Made by a program: the position numbers and the translations under genes. The notes beneath the pieces are model-generated. The model saw only the letters and a program-made list of their open reading frames with translations. It had not been told where the DNA came from and searched no databases. Below, piece after piece: positions 1-8,527 of a stretch of 64,000 bases of DNA (its first letter is position 1; each line of letters starts with the position of its first letter). Origin of the DNA: VRUE01 sp036276735 (GTDB lineage: Bacteria; Actinomycetota; Thermoleophilia; Solirubrobacterales; 70-9); the NCBI GenBank assembly GCA_036276735.1, contig DASUOH010000002.1:51408-115407 (forward strand). The letters are read 5' to 3'.

Positions 1-950
1 ACGAGTTCCGCGCCGCCTTCGCCGAGTTCTACGATCAGCGCTTCGGGGTCGAGATCGACCCCGAGAGCGAGGTGATTCCGGCGATCGGAGCCAAGGAGTG
101 CATCTACAACCTCTGCTTCGCCTTCCTCGACGCCGGCGGCGTCGCCCTTGCGTCGGATCCGGGCTATCCCGTCTACACCGGCGGGCCGATCCTCGCCGGC
201 GCCAAAGCCGAGCTGCTCCCGTTGGTGCCCGAGCTCGGCTTCGCGCCAGACCTCGACGCGGTCCCGGCCGAGGCAGCCGCGCAGGCGCGGCTGATGTTCC
301 TCAACTACCCCAACAACCCGACCGGCGCCATTGTCCCGGACGGCTTCTTCGAGCGGGTCGTCGAGTTCGCCCGCGAGCACGAGATCCTCGTCGTCCACGA
401 CAACGCCTACTCGGAGACGACCTACGACGGCTATGTCGCGCCGAGCTTCCTCGCCACGCCCGGCGCCAAGGAGGTCGGGGTCGAGGTCTTCTCGCTCTCC
501 AAGGGCTACAACATGACCGGTTGGCGCTGCGCGGCGATCCTCGGCAACGCCGAGGCCGTCAAGACCTACTGGCGGCTGAAGACCAACGTCGACTCGGGGC
601 TGTTCGACGCGCTGCAGATTGCCGCCGCGGCAGCGCTGCGCGGCCCCGAGGAGCCGTTGCGGCAGATGAACGAGATCTACGCCCGCCGCCGTGACCTGGT
701 CGTCGACGCGCTGCGCGAGATCGGGGTCGACGTGACGCCGCCGAAGGGGACGATCTACGTCTGGGCACCGGTGCCCGACGGCCACACCTCGACCTCGTTC
801 GCCGAGCTGGTCCTGGAGGAGGCGGCGGTCGTCGTCTCACCCGGCTCGATGTACGGGCCGAGCGGTGAGGGCTTCTTCCGCATCTCGCTCACCACCCCGG
901 ACGATCGCATCTCCGAGGCGGTAGAGCGGATGCGCGAGCACCTGGCCTGA
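1..950 (+). CDS. Class I/II PLP-dependent aminotransferase, 5' end cut by window
   Basis: Fold-type I aminotransferase that swaps an amino group between an amino acid and a 2-oxo acid through pyridoxal phosphate. The frame is open from base 3, so the true start lies upstream; the GTG at 72 is internal. Visible family motifs are GAKECIYNL, SDPGYPVY, the cofactor-binding NYPNNPTGA, HDNAYSE, the Schiff-base lysine in SLSKGYNMTGWR (lysine near base 501) and the carboxylate-binding arginine in FFRISLT. The SLSKGYNMTGWR block and GYPVY context resemble LL-diaminopimelate aminotransferase (DapL) and related aspartate aminotransferases, but substrate cannot be fixed from the fragment. The next gene has its own promoter, so this is the end of its unit. 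Confidence 0.9.
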   Translation, partial: EFRAAFAEFYDQRFGVEIDPESEVIPAIGAKECIYNLCFAFLDAGGVALASDPGYPVYTGGPILAGAKAELLPLVPELGFAPDLDAVPAEAAAQARLMFLNYPNNPTGAIVPDGFFERVVEFAREHEILVVHDNAYSETTYDGYVAPSFLATPGAKEVGVEVFSLSKGYNMTGWRCAAILGNAEAVKTYWRLKTNVDSGLFDALQIAAAAALRGPEEPLRQMNEIYARRRDLVVDALREIGVDVTPPKGTIYVWAPVPDGHTSTSFAELVLEEAAVVVSPGSMYGPSGEGFFRISLTTPDDRISEAVERMREHLA

Positions 951-961
951 GACCCGAGCAG

Positions 962-967
962 TACCCT
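962..967 (+). promoter_or_regulatory. Leaderless-type -10 hexamer TACCCT
   Basis: TACCCT ends 7 nt before the ATG at 975 and no Shine-Dalgarno sequence lies between, so transcription probably starts at or next to the start codon. The same arrangement recurs at many starts in this window. Confidence 0.5.
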
Positions 968-974
968 GCCAGGC

Positions 975-1769
975 ATGCGGGGTCGGAGAGGAACGGTTGC
1001 GCTGCTCGCGCTTGCGCTGCTGGGGGCGCTCGCCGGTGCCGCTGGCGCGGTAACGGCCACCGGCCCCGACCCGGTGGTCAACGCGTGGCCGGAATGGCCG
1101 TACCCGACGACCTGTGGAAGCCTTCCATTCGATCCCGTCGAGACGTTTAGCGGCCCGACGCGGGCCGAGCGTGGCTCCAGGCCTAGCGAGGTTGCGTTGC
1201 GCAGGTTCCTGCGGAAGGACAGGTGGGCCCGCGAATACTTGCCGAGGCGCCATTGGCGCCTCCTTGCCGAAAACCGCAGGCTGGCGGAGTTCGCGAGCGG
1301 CCGTCTTTCTTCTCCGTACGGGCCCAGCATCGTGTCGTTCCTGCGCAGGAAAGGTCGCTGGAAGCTGAGCGGCCTGAGCGACGGGTGCACGCCCACCTCG
1401 ATCGTCGACGGCGAAGCGGCAATCTCCTGGACGTTGGATCCGCGCCGACCACTCCCCGGTCCCGAATCCCACGAGATCTGGATCGAACTGGGCCCTGGGC
1501 CATGTAGCAGTGGCAAGAGCCAAAACGACCGAGCTCGCAAACCCCTCGTCTGGCAGGCGGGAGACAAGCTTTTGATGCTGATGCGCCTGCGGCCCCTACC
1601 GCCAGGGGGCTATACGTGTCTGGGCATAGTGGAGCCACCGCTGAAGGTGCAGCTCCCGTCGCCGCTCAGTGGGTTGCGTCTTTACGACGGCGGCACCTAT
1701 CCACCGGGGAACGTCGTGGGAACCTGGCGAGAGCAGCGGCGGCATGCCAGCCGCCGCTCCCGCCCCTGA
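975..1769 (+). CDS. Secreted protein of unknown function
   Basis: A 264-residue protein I do not recognise. Residues 1-30 form a classic Sec signal peptide: an Arg-rich start, a long Leu/Ala run and a small-residue cleavage region (AGAAGAVTA), so the product is exported. The mature part has four cysteines, suggesting disulfides, and is rich in Arg and Pro; no repeat or catalytic motif stands out. The ATG fits a leaderless transcript from TACCCT at 962. It converges on the cupredoxin-like lipoprotein gene, with 8 bp between the stops. Codon use is less GC3-biased than the neighbours in its middle part, so a lineage-specific or acquired gene is possible. Confidence 0.65.
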   Translation: MRGRRGTVALLALALLGALAGAAGAVTATGPDPVVNAWPEWPYPTTCGSLPFDPVETFSGPTRAERGSRPSEVALRRFLRKDRWAREYLPRRHWRLLAENRRLAEFASGRLSSPYGPSIVSFLRRKGRWKLSGLSDGCTPTSIVDGEAAISWTLDPRRPLPGPESHEIWIELGPGPCSSGKSQNDRARKPLVWQAGDKLLMLMRLRPLPPGGYTCLGIVEPPLKVQLPSPLSGLRLYDGGTYPPGNVVGTWREQRRHASRRSRP

Positions 1770-1777
1770 TCCGGCCC

Positions 1778-2623
1778 CTACTCGACCTCGATCTCGTCGA
1801 CCATGCCCTTGAGGGCGTGCGGTTTGCCGCCTTCGCGGTCGCTGATGAAGCAGAAGAACGCGTAGCGGCCCGGCTCGAGGTCGGTATTGACGAGCTGAGA
1901 TTCACCGCCTTCGATCACCGCGGTGTCGAACCCACCCTCTTCGGCGATCGGCGGTTTGCCTTTCTCGGTTTTGAAGAAGGTTTCGACGTCCTCGGCGGTC
2001 GCGTCCCCTTCGATGCGCGCGATCAGCATGTGATGGGGCTCTTCGCCCTGGTTGTCGAAGACGATCTCCGCTTTCCCAGCCGGCAGGGTGTCGGCTTCGA
2101 AGGCGTACTCTTCGTCCTCGTCGACGGCCGTCACCGTGGCGTCGCCCTCCAGCGTCTCGTCCGTCTCCTCGCCGGTCACCTCGATCGTCGGCACCGATTT
2201 CGAATCGGGCTGACCGGCTTCGAGGTCGAAGGCGTAGTAGGTGCCAGGCTGCATCACCTGGGTAGCGGTCGTCTCCTCGCCCGGTTTGGTGACGCCGAGG
2301 CCGCCGCCCGCGAAGAACCAGTCGGGGAACGGTTTGCCCTGCTGGGCGCCGCCAAGGACTTTGATCACCTCGTCGGGCGAGTGGTCGCCCTCGACCCGGA
2401 TCAGCTGAAGTTCTCCGTCTTTACCGCCTTTGTTGGCAAGCGTTATCTCCGCCTCGCCCGCCTCAGCGGTGCTGGGACCCGCAAGGGTCGCTTTTTTGCC
2501 CTGCTGGGTGATGGTGAAAGTGAGCGATTGGTCGCTGTCCTCCTCTCCGCAGGCCGCGAGGATGGCGAGCGCGAGAGCGGCGGACAGGGCGACTGCGAGA
2601 AGCCGGGAAACGGACGATCTCAA
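1778..2623 (-). CDS. Cupredoxin-like lipoprotein
   Basis: A 281-residue exported lipoprotein. The signal peptide ends in the lipobox LAAC (Cys about residue 25), followed by the acidic linker GEEDSD typical of membrane-tethered lipoproteins. Two similar beta-rich halves follow, each with a '...AGEAEITLANKG...LQLIRV' / '...AGKAEIVFDNQGEEPHHMLIARI' strand pair and a 'GTYYAFD' / 'GRYAFFCF' strand. This is the cupredoxin-like plan, with possible metal ligands His-His and Cys only in the second half. The start is TTG at 2623: a perfect AGGAGG lies 7 nt before it and no better start exists. Copper binding is not certain, because a complete type-1 site is not obvious. Confidence 0.7.
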   Translation of the reverse strand: MRSSVSRLLAVALSAALALAILAACGEEDSDQSLTFTITQQGKKATLAGPSTAEAGEAEITLANKGGKDGELQLIRVEGDHSPDEVIKVLGGAQQGKPFPDWFFAGGGLGVTKPGEETTATQVMQPGTYYAFDLEAGQPDSKSVPTIEVTGEETDETLEGDATVTAVDEDEEYAFEADTLPAGKAEIVFDNQGEEPHHMLIARIEGDATAEDVETFFKTEKGKPPIAEEGGFDTAVIEGGESQLVNTDLEPGRYAFFCFISDREGGKPHALKGMVDEIEVE

Positions 2624-2677
2624 GGGTGTTCCTCCTGGGTCGGGGGTTGGGGCGTCCGTACCCGGCGCGCCCCGGAG

Positions 2678-3523
2678 CTAACTATCGGTGGGTTCGGCGC
2701 GCTTGCGCCAGTACCTGTCGAGCCCGCGCCACTGGTACTCGGGTGGCACCGCCTGCAGCAGACGCTCGGCCGCCTGCTCGCTGTCGGCGTGCTCGGCGAC
2801 GATCCGCCGGTGTCGCGCCTCGTAGGAGTCCTCGGGAAGCTCGCGGGCCAGCTCCGCCTCCTCGCGCAGCCGCTCCTTGACCTTGGCCAGGTGCTCCGCC
2901 GGCTCGTCGACCGCGCCGAAGTGGGTCAGCCCCAGCCGCTCCGGCCGCCAGCCTTCGACGAGCCCGATCGACTCGATCCAGGTCTCGACGTCGATGTCGG
3001 GCGGCGGGGTGGGGGGCACGACGAGGTTGGTGTTGGGCACGCGCACCGCGGCGACGTCGCCGACGAAGGCGGTGCCGCTCTCCTCGTGCAGGTAGCAGAC
3101 GTGGTGGGAGGCGTGGCCGGGGGTGTAGGCGATGCGCATCCCCATAACCCGCTCGCCGCCGGCAAGCGCGACGATGCTCTCTTCCGGCACCGGCAGGATC
3201 TCGCCCCAGAGGCGCTCCATCGCATCGCCGTACAGCCGCTCCGCGCTGGACAGCAGCCGGGAGGGGTCGACCAGGTGCGGCGCGCCACGCTCGTGGACGT
3301 AGACCTTGAGGTGGGGCCAGCGACGCACCAGGGCGCCGGTTGCGGCCGCGTGGTCGAGGTGGATGTGGGTGAGGAAGATCGCCTGCGGCGCCTCTTCGCC
3401 GCCGAGCGCCGCGATCAGCGTCTCCATCGAGGACTCCGGACCGGGATCGACCAGCGCCTCGTCGACCTGCCAGCAGCCAATCACGTGCGGGCGCCCCAGG
3501 TGTTCGACGTCGATGACTCGCAC
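2678..3523 (-). CDS. Metallo-beta-lactamase-fold hydrolase
   Basis: A 281-residue MBL-superfamily hydrolase with a binuclear metal site. The signature is LTHIHLDHAAATG (HxHxDH) near residue 85; downstream ligands are the His in YTPGHASHH, the Asp in FVGDVAAVR and the His in GLTHFGA. The C-terminal third is helical and charged, as in the glyoxalase-II-like and SoxH-like subfamilies. The open frame continues far upstream, but that part is the shadow of the epimerase gene. GTG at 3523 is the best start, 14 nt after the epimerase stop, so the two are probably co-transcribed. Substrate unknown. Confidence 0.8.
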   Translation of the reverse strand: MRVIDVEHLGRPHVIGCWQVDEALVDPGPESSMETLIAALGGEEAPQAIFLTHIHLDHAAATGALVRRWPHLKVYVHERGAPHLVDPSRLLSSAERLYGDAMERLWGEILPVPEESIVALAGGERVMGMRIAYTPGHASHHVCYLHEESGTAFVGDVAAVRVPNTNLVVPPTPPPDIDVETWIESIGLVEGWRPERLGLTHFGAVDEPAEHLAKVKERLREEAELARELPEDSYEARHRRIVAEHADSEQAAERLLQAVPPEYQWRGLDRYWRKRAEPTDS

Positions 3524-3537
3524 CGCGTCGCTGTCGA

Positions 3538-4536
3538 TCAGATCGCCGCCGGGGCGGGGAAGCGGTCGTCCGCCTCGAGCGTCTGCCGCAACCCCTGCTC
3601 GAGGCCGCGCGGCGAGTAGCCGAGCTCGCGTTGCGCCTTCTCGTAGCTGGCCCAGAAAGTCACCCCGTCGGCGGAAGAGATCAGCTCGCGCAGGTTGGGC
3701 GGCTGGCCCATCAGCTTGCCCACCAGCGGCCCGATCGGCGTCATCGCCTTGATCAACGGGGTGGGCAGGGCGCCCCGCGGGGGCTTGCGGTCGCTCAGCC
3801 GCGCCACCGTCTCGATCGCCTCGCGCATCCGGGTCGCCGGCCCGCTCAGCACGTAAGCCTCGCCCGGCCGCCCCTTGTCGAGCGCGAGCAGGATGCCGGC
3901 GGCGATGTCCTCGACGTGGCTGAGGCAGATGCCGAGCTCGGGAAACGGCATCAGCGGCAGCCTCCCCGAGAGGAACTGTTCGAGTAGGTCGGCGACCTGC
4001 GAGGTATCGCCCGGCCCGTATACGCCGCCGGGCTGGACGATCACGCACGGCAGCCCCTCGTCGGTGGCCATCCGCTTGGCGATCCGGTGCGCCTCCAGCT
4101 TGGTCTCCTCGTAGTAGGAGGTGAAGTGCTTGCCTGGGTGCTCGTAGGACTCGTCGACGACCTCGCCGTGGGTATTGCCGAAGACGCCGACCGTCGAGAC
4201 GTAGACCACCTTCGGGACGCGCGCTTGCAGGGCGGCGCGCAGCACCCGCTCGGTGCCGGCGACGTTTGCCTCGTACATCGCAGGGCGCTTCGAGGCGGGG
4301 ATGCCGACCTCGTACATCGCGGCCGCGTGGACGACCGCGTCGCAGCCCTCCATGCCGGCGCCGATCGCTGCCTCGTCACCGAGATCGCCGGCGAGGACGT
4401 CGCAGCCGAGCGCAGCCAGCGTCGCGGCCTTCTCGGGACTGCGTGCCAGGCAGAGCACCTCGTCGCCGCGCTCGCGCAGCTGACGGGCGACCTCGCCGCC
4501 GATGAACCCGGTTCCTCCGGTAAGGAAAACCTTCAC
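3538..4536 (-). CDS. NAD-dependent epimerase/dehydratase (extended SDR)
   Basis: A 332-residue extended short-chain dehydrogenase. The N-terminal Rossmann motif is VFLTGGTGFIGGEV (GGxGxxG), an acidic strand DVLAGDLGD follows, and the catalytic set is STVGVFG with the YYEETK (YxxxK) pair. The closest described types are dihydroflavonol-4-reductase-like and HpnA-like sugar epimerases. The start is GTG at 4536, since the sequence before it does not fit the fold. A TAGGCT hexamer lies 8 nt before that GTG, so the transcript is probably leaderless and divergent from hflX. It is followed by the MBL hydrolase, probably in the same unit. Substrate unknown. Confidence 0.85.
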   Translation of the reverse strand: MKVFLTGGTGFIGGEVARQLRERGDEVLCLARSPEKAATLAALGCDVLAGDLGDEAAIGAGMEGCDAVVHAAAMYEVGIPASKRPAMYEANVAGTERVLRAALQARVPKVVYVSTVGVFGNTHGEVVDESYEHPGKHFTSYYEETKLEAHRIAKRMATDEGLPCVIVQPGGVYGPGDTSQVADLLEQFLSGRLPLMPFPELGICLSHVEDIAAGILLALDKGRPGEAYVLSGPATRMREAIETVARLSDRKPPRGALPTPLIKAMTPIGPLVGKLMGQPPNLRELISSADGVTFWASYEKAQRELGYSPRGLEQGLRQTLEADDRFPAPAAI

Positions 4537-4544
4537 GGCAGCGC

Positions 4545-4580
4545 AGCCTACTGGCTGGCGGGCCAGGCCCGGCCTACAAT
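4545..4580. promoter_or_regulatory. Divergent leaderless promoters of the epimerase and hflX
   Basis: The 49 bp between the two GTG starts hold TAGGCT on the minus strand (4550-4545, 8 nt before the GTG at 4536) and TACAAT on the plus strand (4575-4580, 5 nt before the GTG at 4586). No ribosome-binding site precedes either start. Confidence 0.5.
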
Positions 4581-4585
4581 CGACG

Positions 4586-5920
4586 GTGGTGGAACGATCG
4601 AGGAACGGACGCGGCACGCAGACGCGCAATGGCGCGAACGGCGCCGGCGTCGCAAACCGGCGTGCCCGCCAGCGCGCCCTGGTCATCGGCGTCGACGACG
4701 GCCGCGATCGCGGCGAAAGCGAGCCGTTGGCGGAGCTGAAGGAGCTGCTGCGCACGGCCGGTGTGGCGACGGCGGGGGAGATGCTGCAGCAGCGCTCGGC
4801 GCCCGACCCCGACCGCTACTTCGGCCGCGGCAAGCTGACCGAGCTGAAAACTGAGATCGCTCGCCGCGGCGCCAACCTGGTCGCCTGCGACGACGAGCTG
4901 GCGCCGCGCCAGGAGCGCAACCTGGAAGCGGCGCTGGACGTGCCGGTGATCGATCGCACCGCCGTCATCCTCGACATCTTCGCCGACCATGCCCACTCTG
5001 CCGAGGGAAACCTGCAGGTCGAGCTTGCCCAGCTCGAATACAACATGGCTCGCATGCGCGGTCTGTGGACCCACCTCGAGCGGCTCGGGGCGGGCCGAAT
5101 GGACGGCGGCATCGGCACCAGGGGCCCCGGCGAGACCCAGATCGAGACCGACCGCCGCCTCGCCCGCAACCGGATCAGCGCCCTGCGGCGGCGGCTGGAG
5201 CGGCTGGAGCGCAATCGCGGCGTGATGCGGGCGCGCCGCGAGGGCACCTCGCTGCCGCGCGTCGCCCTCGCCGGCTACACCAACGCCGGCAAGTCGACGC
5301 TGCTGAACGCGCTCACCGGGGCCGACGTGAGCGTCGGCGACCGTCTCTTCCACACGCTTGACCCGACGACCCGAAGCTTCGAGCTATCCGGCCGCGACTA
5401 CCTGCTGACCGACACGGTCGGCTTCATCGAGAAGCTGCCCCATCAGCTGGTCGAGGCATTCAAGGCGACGCTCGAGGAGACCGTGCTCGCCGACCTCATC
5501 CTCCACGTCGTCGACGCGGCGGCGCCCGAGGAGCGGCGGATCGCCGACATGGCGGCGGTCGACGCAGTGCTGGAGGAGATCGGGGCGGGTGACAAGCCCC
5601 GCCTGCTGGCCCTCAACAAGGCCGACCTCCTCGACGAGGCGGGGCGGGAGGAGGCGCTGCTGCGCCACCCAGGTGCGGTGCTGGTCTCGGCGCTGGAGCG
5701 CGACGGGGTCGAGGCCCTGCACGAGCGGATCGAGGCGGCCTTCGAGGACACCCTTGCAGAGGTCGAGCTGCTCGTCCCCTACAGCGAGGGCGCCCGCCTG
5801 CACGAGCTTTACGAGCTGGCCGGCGACCTCGACCGCACCGAGCGCGACGACGGCGTCCTCGTCCACGCCAAGGTGCCTCGCGCCGAGCTGCACCGCTTCG
5901 ACGACCTCGCCGTCGCTTAG
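4586..5920 (+). CDS. hflX: Ribosome-associated GTPase HflX
   Basis: HflX binds the 50S subunit and splits stalled ribosomes under stress. The protein is 444 residues (E. coli 426). It has the N-terminal nucleotide-binding domain (DRYFGRGKLTEL), the linker signature RGPGETQIETDRR, the P-loop GYTNAGKST near residue 230, the switch-II block DTVGFI near 275 and the base-specificity motif NKAD near 343. The start is one of two tandem GTG codons (4586 or 4589), placed right after the TACAAT hexamer; the first about 40 residues are Arg/Gly-rich and not part of the fold. Its TAG stop is part of the dut promoter hexamer. Confidence 0.95.
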   Translation: MVERSRNGRGTQTRNGANGAGVANRRARQRALVIGVDDGRDRGESEPLAELKELLRTAGVATAGEMLQQRSAPDPDRYFGRGKLTELKTEIARRGANLVACDDELAPRQERNLEAALDVPVIDRTAVILDIFADHAHSAEGNLQVELAQLEYNMARMRGLWTHLERLGAGRMDGGIGTRGPGETQIETDRRLARNRISALRRRLERLERNRGVMRARREGTSLPRVALAGYTNAGKSTLLNALTGADVSVGDRLFHTLDPTTRSFELSGRDYLLTDTVGFIEKLPHQLVEAFKATLEETVLADLILHVVDAAAPEERRIADMAAVDAVLEEIGAGDKPRLLALNKADLLDEAGREEALLRHPGAVLVSALERDGVEALHERIEAAFEDTLAEVELLVPYSEGARLHELYELAGDLDRTERDDGVLVHAKVPRAELHRFDDLAVA

Positions 5921-5923
5921 GGT
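5918..5923 (+). promoter_or_regulatory. dut -10 hexamer overlapping hflX stop
   Basis: TAGGGT starts with the hflX stop codon TAG and ends 8 nt before the dut GTG. There is no Shine-Dalgarno sequence, so dut could be expressed both by read-through from hflX and from its own leaderless start. Confidence 0.4.
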
Positions 5924-5931
5924 TTCGCGCC

Positions 5932-6363
5932 GTGGAGCTGCGGGTCGCAAAGCTGCGTGACGAGGCGACGCTGCCGACGCGGGCTCATCCCGACGACGCG
6001 GGGCTCGACCTCTACGCCTGCGAGCCGGCCCACATCGGGCCGGGGGAGCGGTGGAGCGTCGCGACGGGGGTCGGGATCGAGGTGCCGGAGGGACATGCGG
6101 GGTTGGTGCTGCCGCGCTCGGGCCTGGCCAGGGAGCACGGGATCGCCCTCGTCAACGCGCCTGGCCTGATCGACGCCGGCTACCGTGGCGAGCTGCGGGT
6201 GCTGCTGCTCAACACCGACCCGGCAGAGACCTTCCGGGTCGAGCCGGGTGACCGCATCGCGCAGCTGGTGGTCGCGCCGATCGCTCTGCCGGCGCCGGTC
6301 GAGGTCGAGGCGCTGGCCGAGTCGGTACGCGGTCGCGGAGGCTTCGGCTCCAGCGGCCGGTAG
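5932..6363 (+). CDS. dut: dUTP diphosphatase (dUTPase)
   Basis: Trimeric dUTPase that hydrolyses dUTP to dUMP and PPi, keeping uracil out of DNA and feeding thymidylate synthesis. All five family motifs are present in 143 residues: DAGLDLYA (motif 1), LPRSGLA (2), NAPGLIDAGYRGEL (3, with the catalytic Asp and substrate-discriminating Tyr), GDRIAQLVV (4) and RGRGGFGSSG (5, the P-loop-like tail that closes on the substrate). Length is standard. The GTG start directly precedes the conserved first strand. It lies 11 nt after hflX and converges on the RTX-protein gene. Confidence 0.96.
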   Translation: MELRVAKLRDEATLPTRAHPDDAGLDLYACEPAHIGPGERWSVATGVGIEVPEGHAGLVLPRSGLAREHGIALVNAPGLIDAGYRGELRVLLLNTDPAETFRVEPGDRIAQLVVAPIALPAPVEVEALAESVRGRGGFGSSGR

Positions 6364-8499
6364 CTAGCGGCGCCGCACGCGGAAGTTGAGGACAGCCGGC
6401 GTGCGGTCGCGGTTGCCCGCCGCGTCAATCGCGAAGACGCGGAAGGCGTGGCGGCCGGGACGGAGCCGGTAGGCGCGTGGCGAGCGGCAGGCCCGGAACG
6501 GCTGGCGGTCGACCCGGCAGCGGAAGCGGACGCCCGCCTCGTCGGCGCCGAAGGCGAAGGTGACGCGACGGAATCGCTGCGTCGTGAAGAGCAGGCGGGC
6601 GGGCCGGTGCCGCAGCGCGGTGCGCGGCGCGGTGCGGTCGTCCGCTGCGCTGGCGGTCGTCCGGTCCAGCTGCTGGGGCACCGGTGGCGGCGAGGTCAGC
6701 GGGGGAGTGGTCGGCGGCGCCGGCGGCTCCGGGTCGGGATCGAGCGGCGTGTTGGGCGGTCGGAAGCTGTTCGGGGCGCGCTCTTCGATTTCCTCGCAGG
6801 CGGTCGGCGCCGCGTCGGGGCCGTTCTCCGGGAAGTCGATCTGAGCGAGGTCTTCGGCGCCCTCGCCGCAGTCGATCGTCGGATCGGGATCGTCGGAGGG
6901 AGTGCCGGAGTTGGCGAGGATCGAGTCGTTGCCGCCCAGCGCGAAGTAGGTGTCGGCGCCCGGCCGGCCGAGCAGCTGGTTGTCGGCCCCGTCGCCCACC
7001 ATGACGTCGGCCGCGCTCGTGCCCTCGGTGTCCTCGAGCGCCTGTAGATCGGTAAGCAGGCCGGCGCTCGGACACTGCGCCTCGCCGTCCGGCCCGACCA
7101 GGCCGGCTGCTTCGGCCCGCATGTCGATCGTCACGGCCTGGCCGAACTGGGCCCAGTTCGCGTTGTCGCGGTCCGGGCCGCCGTCGAGCAGATCTCCGTT
7201 GCAGACCGCGTCGGAGATGAACAGGTCCTCGCCGCTGCCCGCGTGCAGCTCGTCTTCTCCCGCGTTGTTGGGCACGGCATCGTCGCCGCTGCCAGCGTTG
7301 ACCGTGTCGTCGCCGTCGCCGTCGACCAGCGCGTCCTCGGTGCTGCCGCTGCTCAGCTGGTCTTCACCGGCATTGCCGAGCAGGACGATCGAGGTACTCT
7401 CGGGGAAGCCTGAGGCGCTGAGCGAATCGTCGCCGCCCAGCCCCGCCACCAGGACCGAGTCGGGTGCCTGGGTGAGGGTGAAGACGTTCGGTGGGGCGCC
7501 GTTGACCGTGAACGCCACCTGGGGCGGGCCGGCCGGCGGGTCGGAGTAGGTCGCCGTCGCCGTGTCGTTACCGCTGCTGCCGGTCAGGTAGAGGGCCGGG
7601 GGATCGACTCCGGCCGGCGCCATCGTGCCAACCGCAACCGTCCCGGCCGGCCGCGGATCGACCTGCCGGTCGATGCCGCTGTGCTCGCAGGAGGAGACGG
7701 TTCCGCCCGCAGCGGGTGCCTGGCAGTAGTCGCCCTCGTCGCCGCCGAAGAGCCGATCGGCGCCGCCTTCGCCGAGCAGGACGTCCGGGCCGCCGCCGCC
7801 GTAGATCGTCTGCGTCGCTGACGTGCCGACGATGTAGTCAGCGAAGGCGGTGCCGACCACCACCTCGAAGCCGGCGGTCTCGATGTCTTCGTCGAAGCCG
7901 CCACCGTGGGGGGCGCGGCCGTTGTCGCCCCTGCCGGCCCCGAGGTTCACGTAGGCGCCACGCCCGTCGACGGTTGACGGAAAATCGTCGTATTCGGAGA
8001 AGTCCGGGAAGAAGTAGGGAGAGCCCGACCTGTTGAAGAAGCCGGGGGTGACCCCGGTTGCGTAGCTCAGCGTGTCGGTTCCGCCGCCGCTGTTCTGGAT
8101 CTGGTCGATCGTCGCGTCGCCGCGGACGAGGTCGTCGCCGGCTTGGCCGTCGAGGACCGAATCGGCGCCAAAGCCGCCGGAGAGAAGGTCGTCGTCCTCG
8201 CCACCGCGCAGCTGGTCGTCGCCGATTCCGCCGTAGAGGCGGTCATCACCCGGGCCGCCGTTCAGCCGGTCGTTGCCCCGGCCGCCGTAGAGGGTGTCGT
8301 TGCCGCCTTCGCCGTTGACCACGGTGACGCCACGCGGCGCTCGGATCGTGTCGTCGCAGGGCGTCCCGACGATCGTCGTGCCGACGGTTTCAGGCGGTTC
8401 ACCGCAGGCCGGAGCAGCACTGGCCGTGGCTGGCAGCGCAACGAGGAGCAGCACGACGTAGAGCGCCGCGATCTTCCCTGCGAGCGGCCGCATACACAT
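6364..8499 (-). CDS. Secreted RTX-type calcium-binding repeat protein
   Basis: A 711-residue exported protein. Residues 1-30 are a signal peptide (LYVVLLLVALPATASA). From about residue 45 there are blocks of GGxGxDxLxGG nonapeptides, for example GGEGNDTLYGGRGNDRL, interrupted by longer inserts; such repeats form Ca-binding beta rolls. A Pro/Thr-rich linker (about residues 590-620) leads to a C-terminal beta-sandwich-like domain with FRCRVDRQPFRAC and VFAIDAAGNRDRTP, the 'AxDxAGNxD' pattern of surface adhesion-type modules. Start is ATG 8499 or 8493. No type I secretion genes are nearby, and the signal peptide argues for Sec export. Likely a cell-surface or extracellular structural protein; the ligand is unknown. 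Confidence 0.8.
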   Translation of the reverse strand: MCMRPLAGKIAALYVVLLLVALPATASAAPACGEPPETVGTTIVGTPCDDTIRAPRGVTVVNGEGGNDTLYGGRGNDRLNGGPGDDRLYGGIGDDQLRGGEDDDLLSGGFGADSVLDGQAGDDLVRGDATIDQIQNSGGGTDTLSYATGVTPGFFNRSGSPYFFPDFSEYDDFPSTVDGRGAYVNLGAGRGDNGRAPHGGGFDEDIETAGFEVVVGTAFADYIVGTSATQTIYGGGGPDVLLGEGGADRLFGGDEGDYCQAPAAGGTVSSCEHSGIDRQVDPRPAGTVAVGTMAPAGVDPPALYLTGSSGNDTATATYSDPPAGPPQVAFTVNGAPPNVFTLTQAPDSVLVAGLGGDDSLSASGFPESTSIVLLGNAGEDQLSSGSTEDALVDGDGDDTVNAGSGDDAVPNNAGEDELHAGSGEDLFISDAVCNGDLLDGGPDRDNANWAQFGQAVTIDMRAEAAGLVGPDGEAQCPSAGLLTDLQALEDTEGTSAADVMVGDGADNQLLGRPGADTYFALGGNDSILANSGTPSDDPDPTIDCGEGAEDLAQIDFPENGPDAAPTACEEIEERAPNSFRPPNTPLDPDPEPPAPPTTPPLTSPPPVPQQLDRTTASAADDRTAPRTALRHRPARLLFTTQRFRRVTFAFGADEAGVRFRCRVDRQPFRACRSPRAYRLRPGRHAFRVFAIDAAGNRDRTPAVLNFRVRRR

Positions 8500-8527
8500 C
8501 CACCTACCCGAACAGATGTCCAGGTAC

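Noticed and set aside
1616..3619. Long plus-strand open frame of 667 codons
   Set aside because: It runs antisense to the cupredoxin-like lipoprotein and MBL hydrolase genes, which have clear family motifs. Long antisense frames are expected at this GC content.
6400..8400. CRISPR-like or tandem DNA repeat
   Set aside because: The periodicity is that of RTX nonapeptide codons; units vary and there are no unique spacers.
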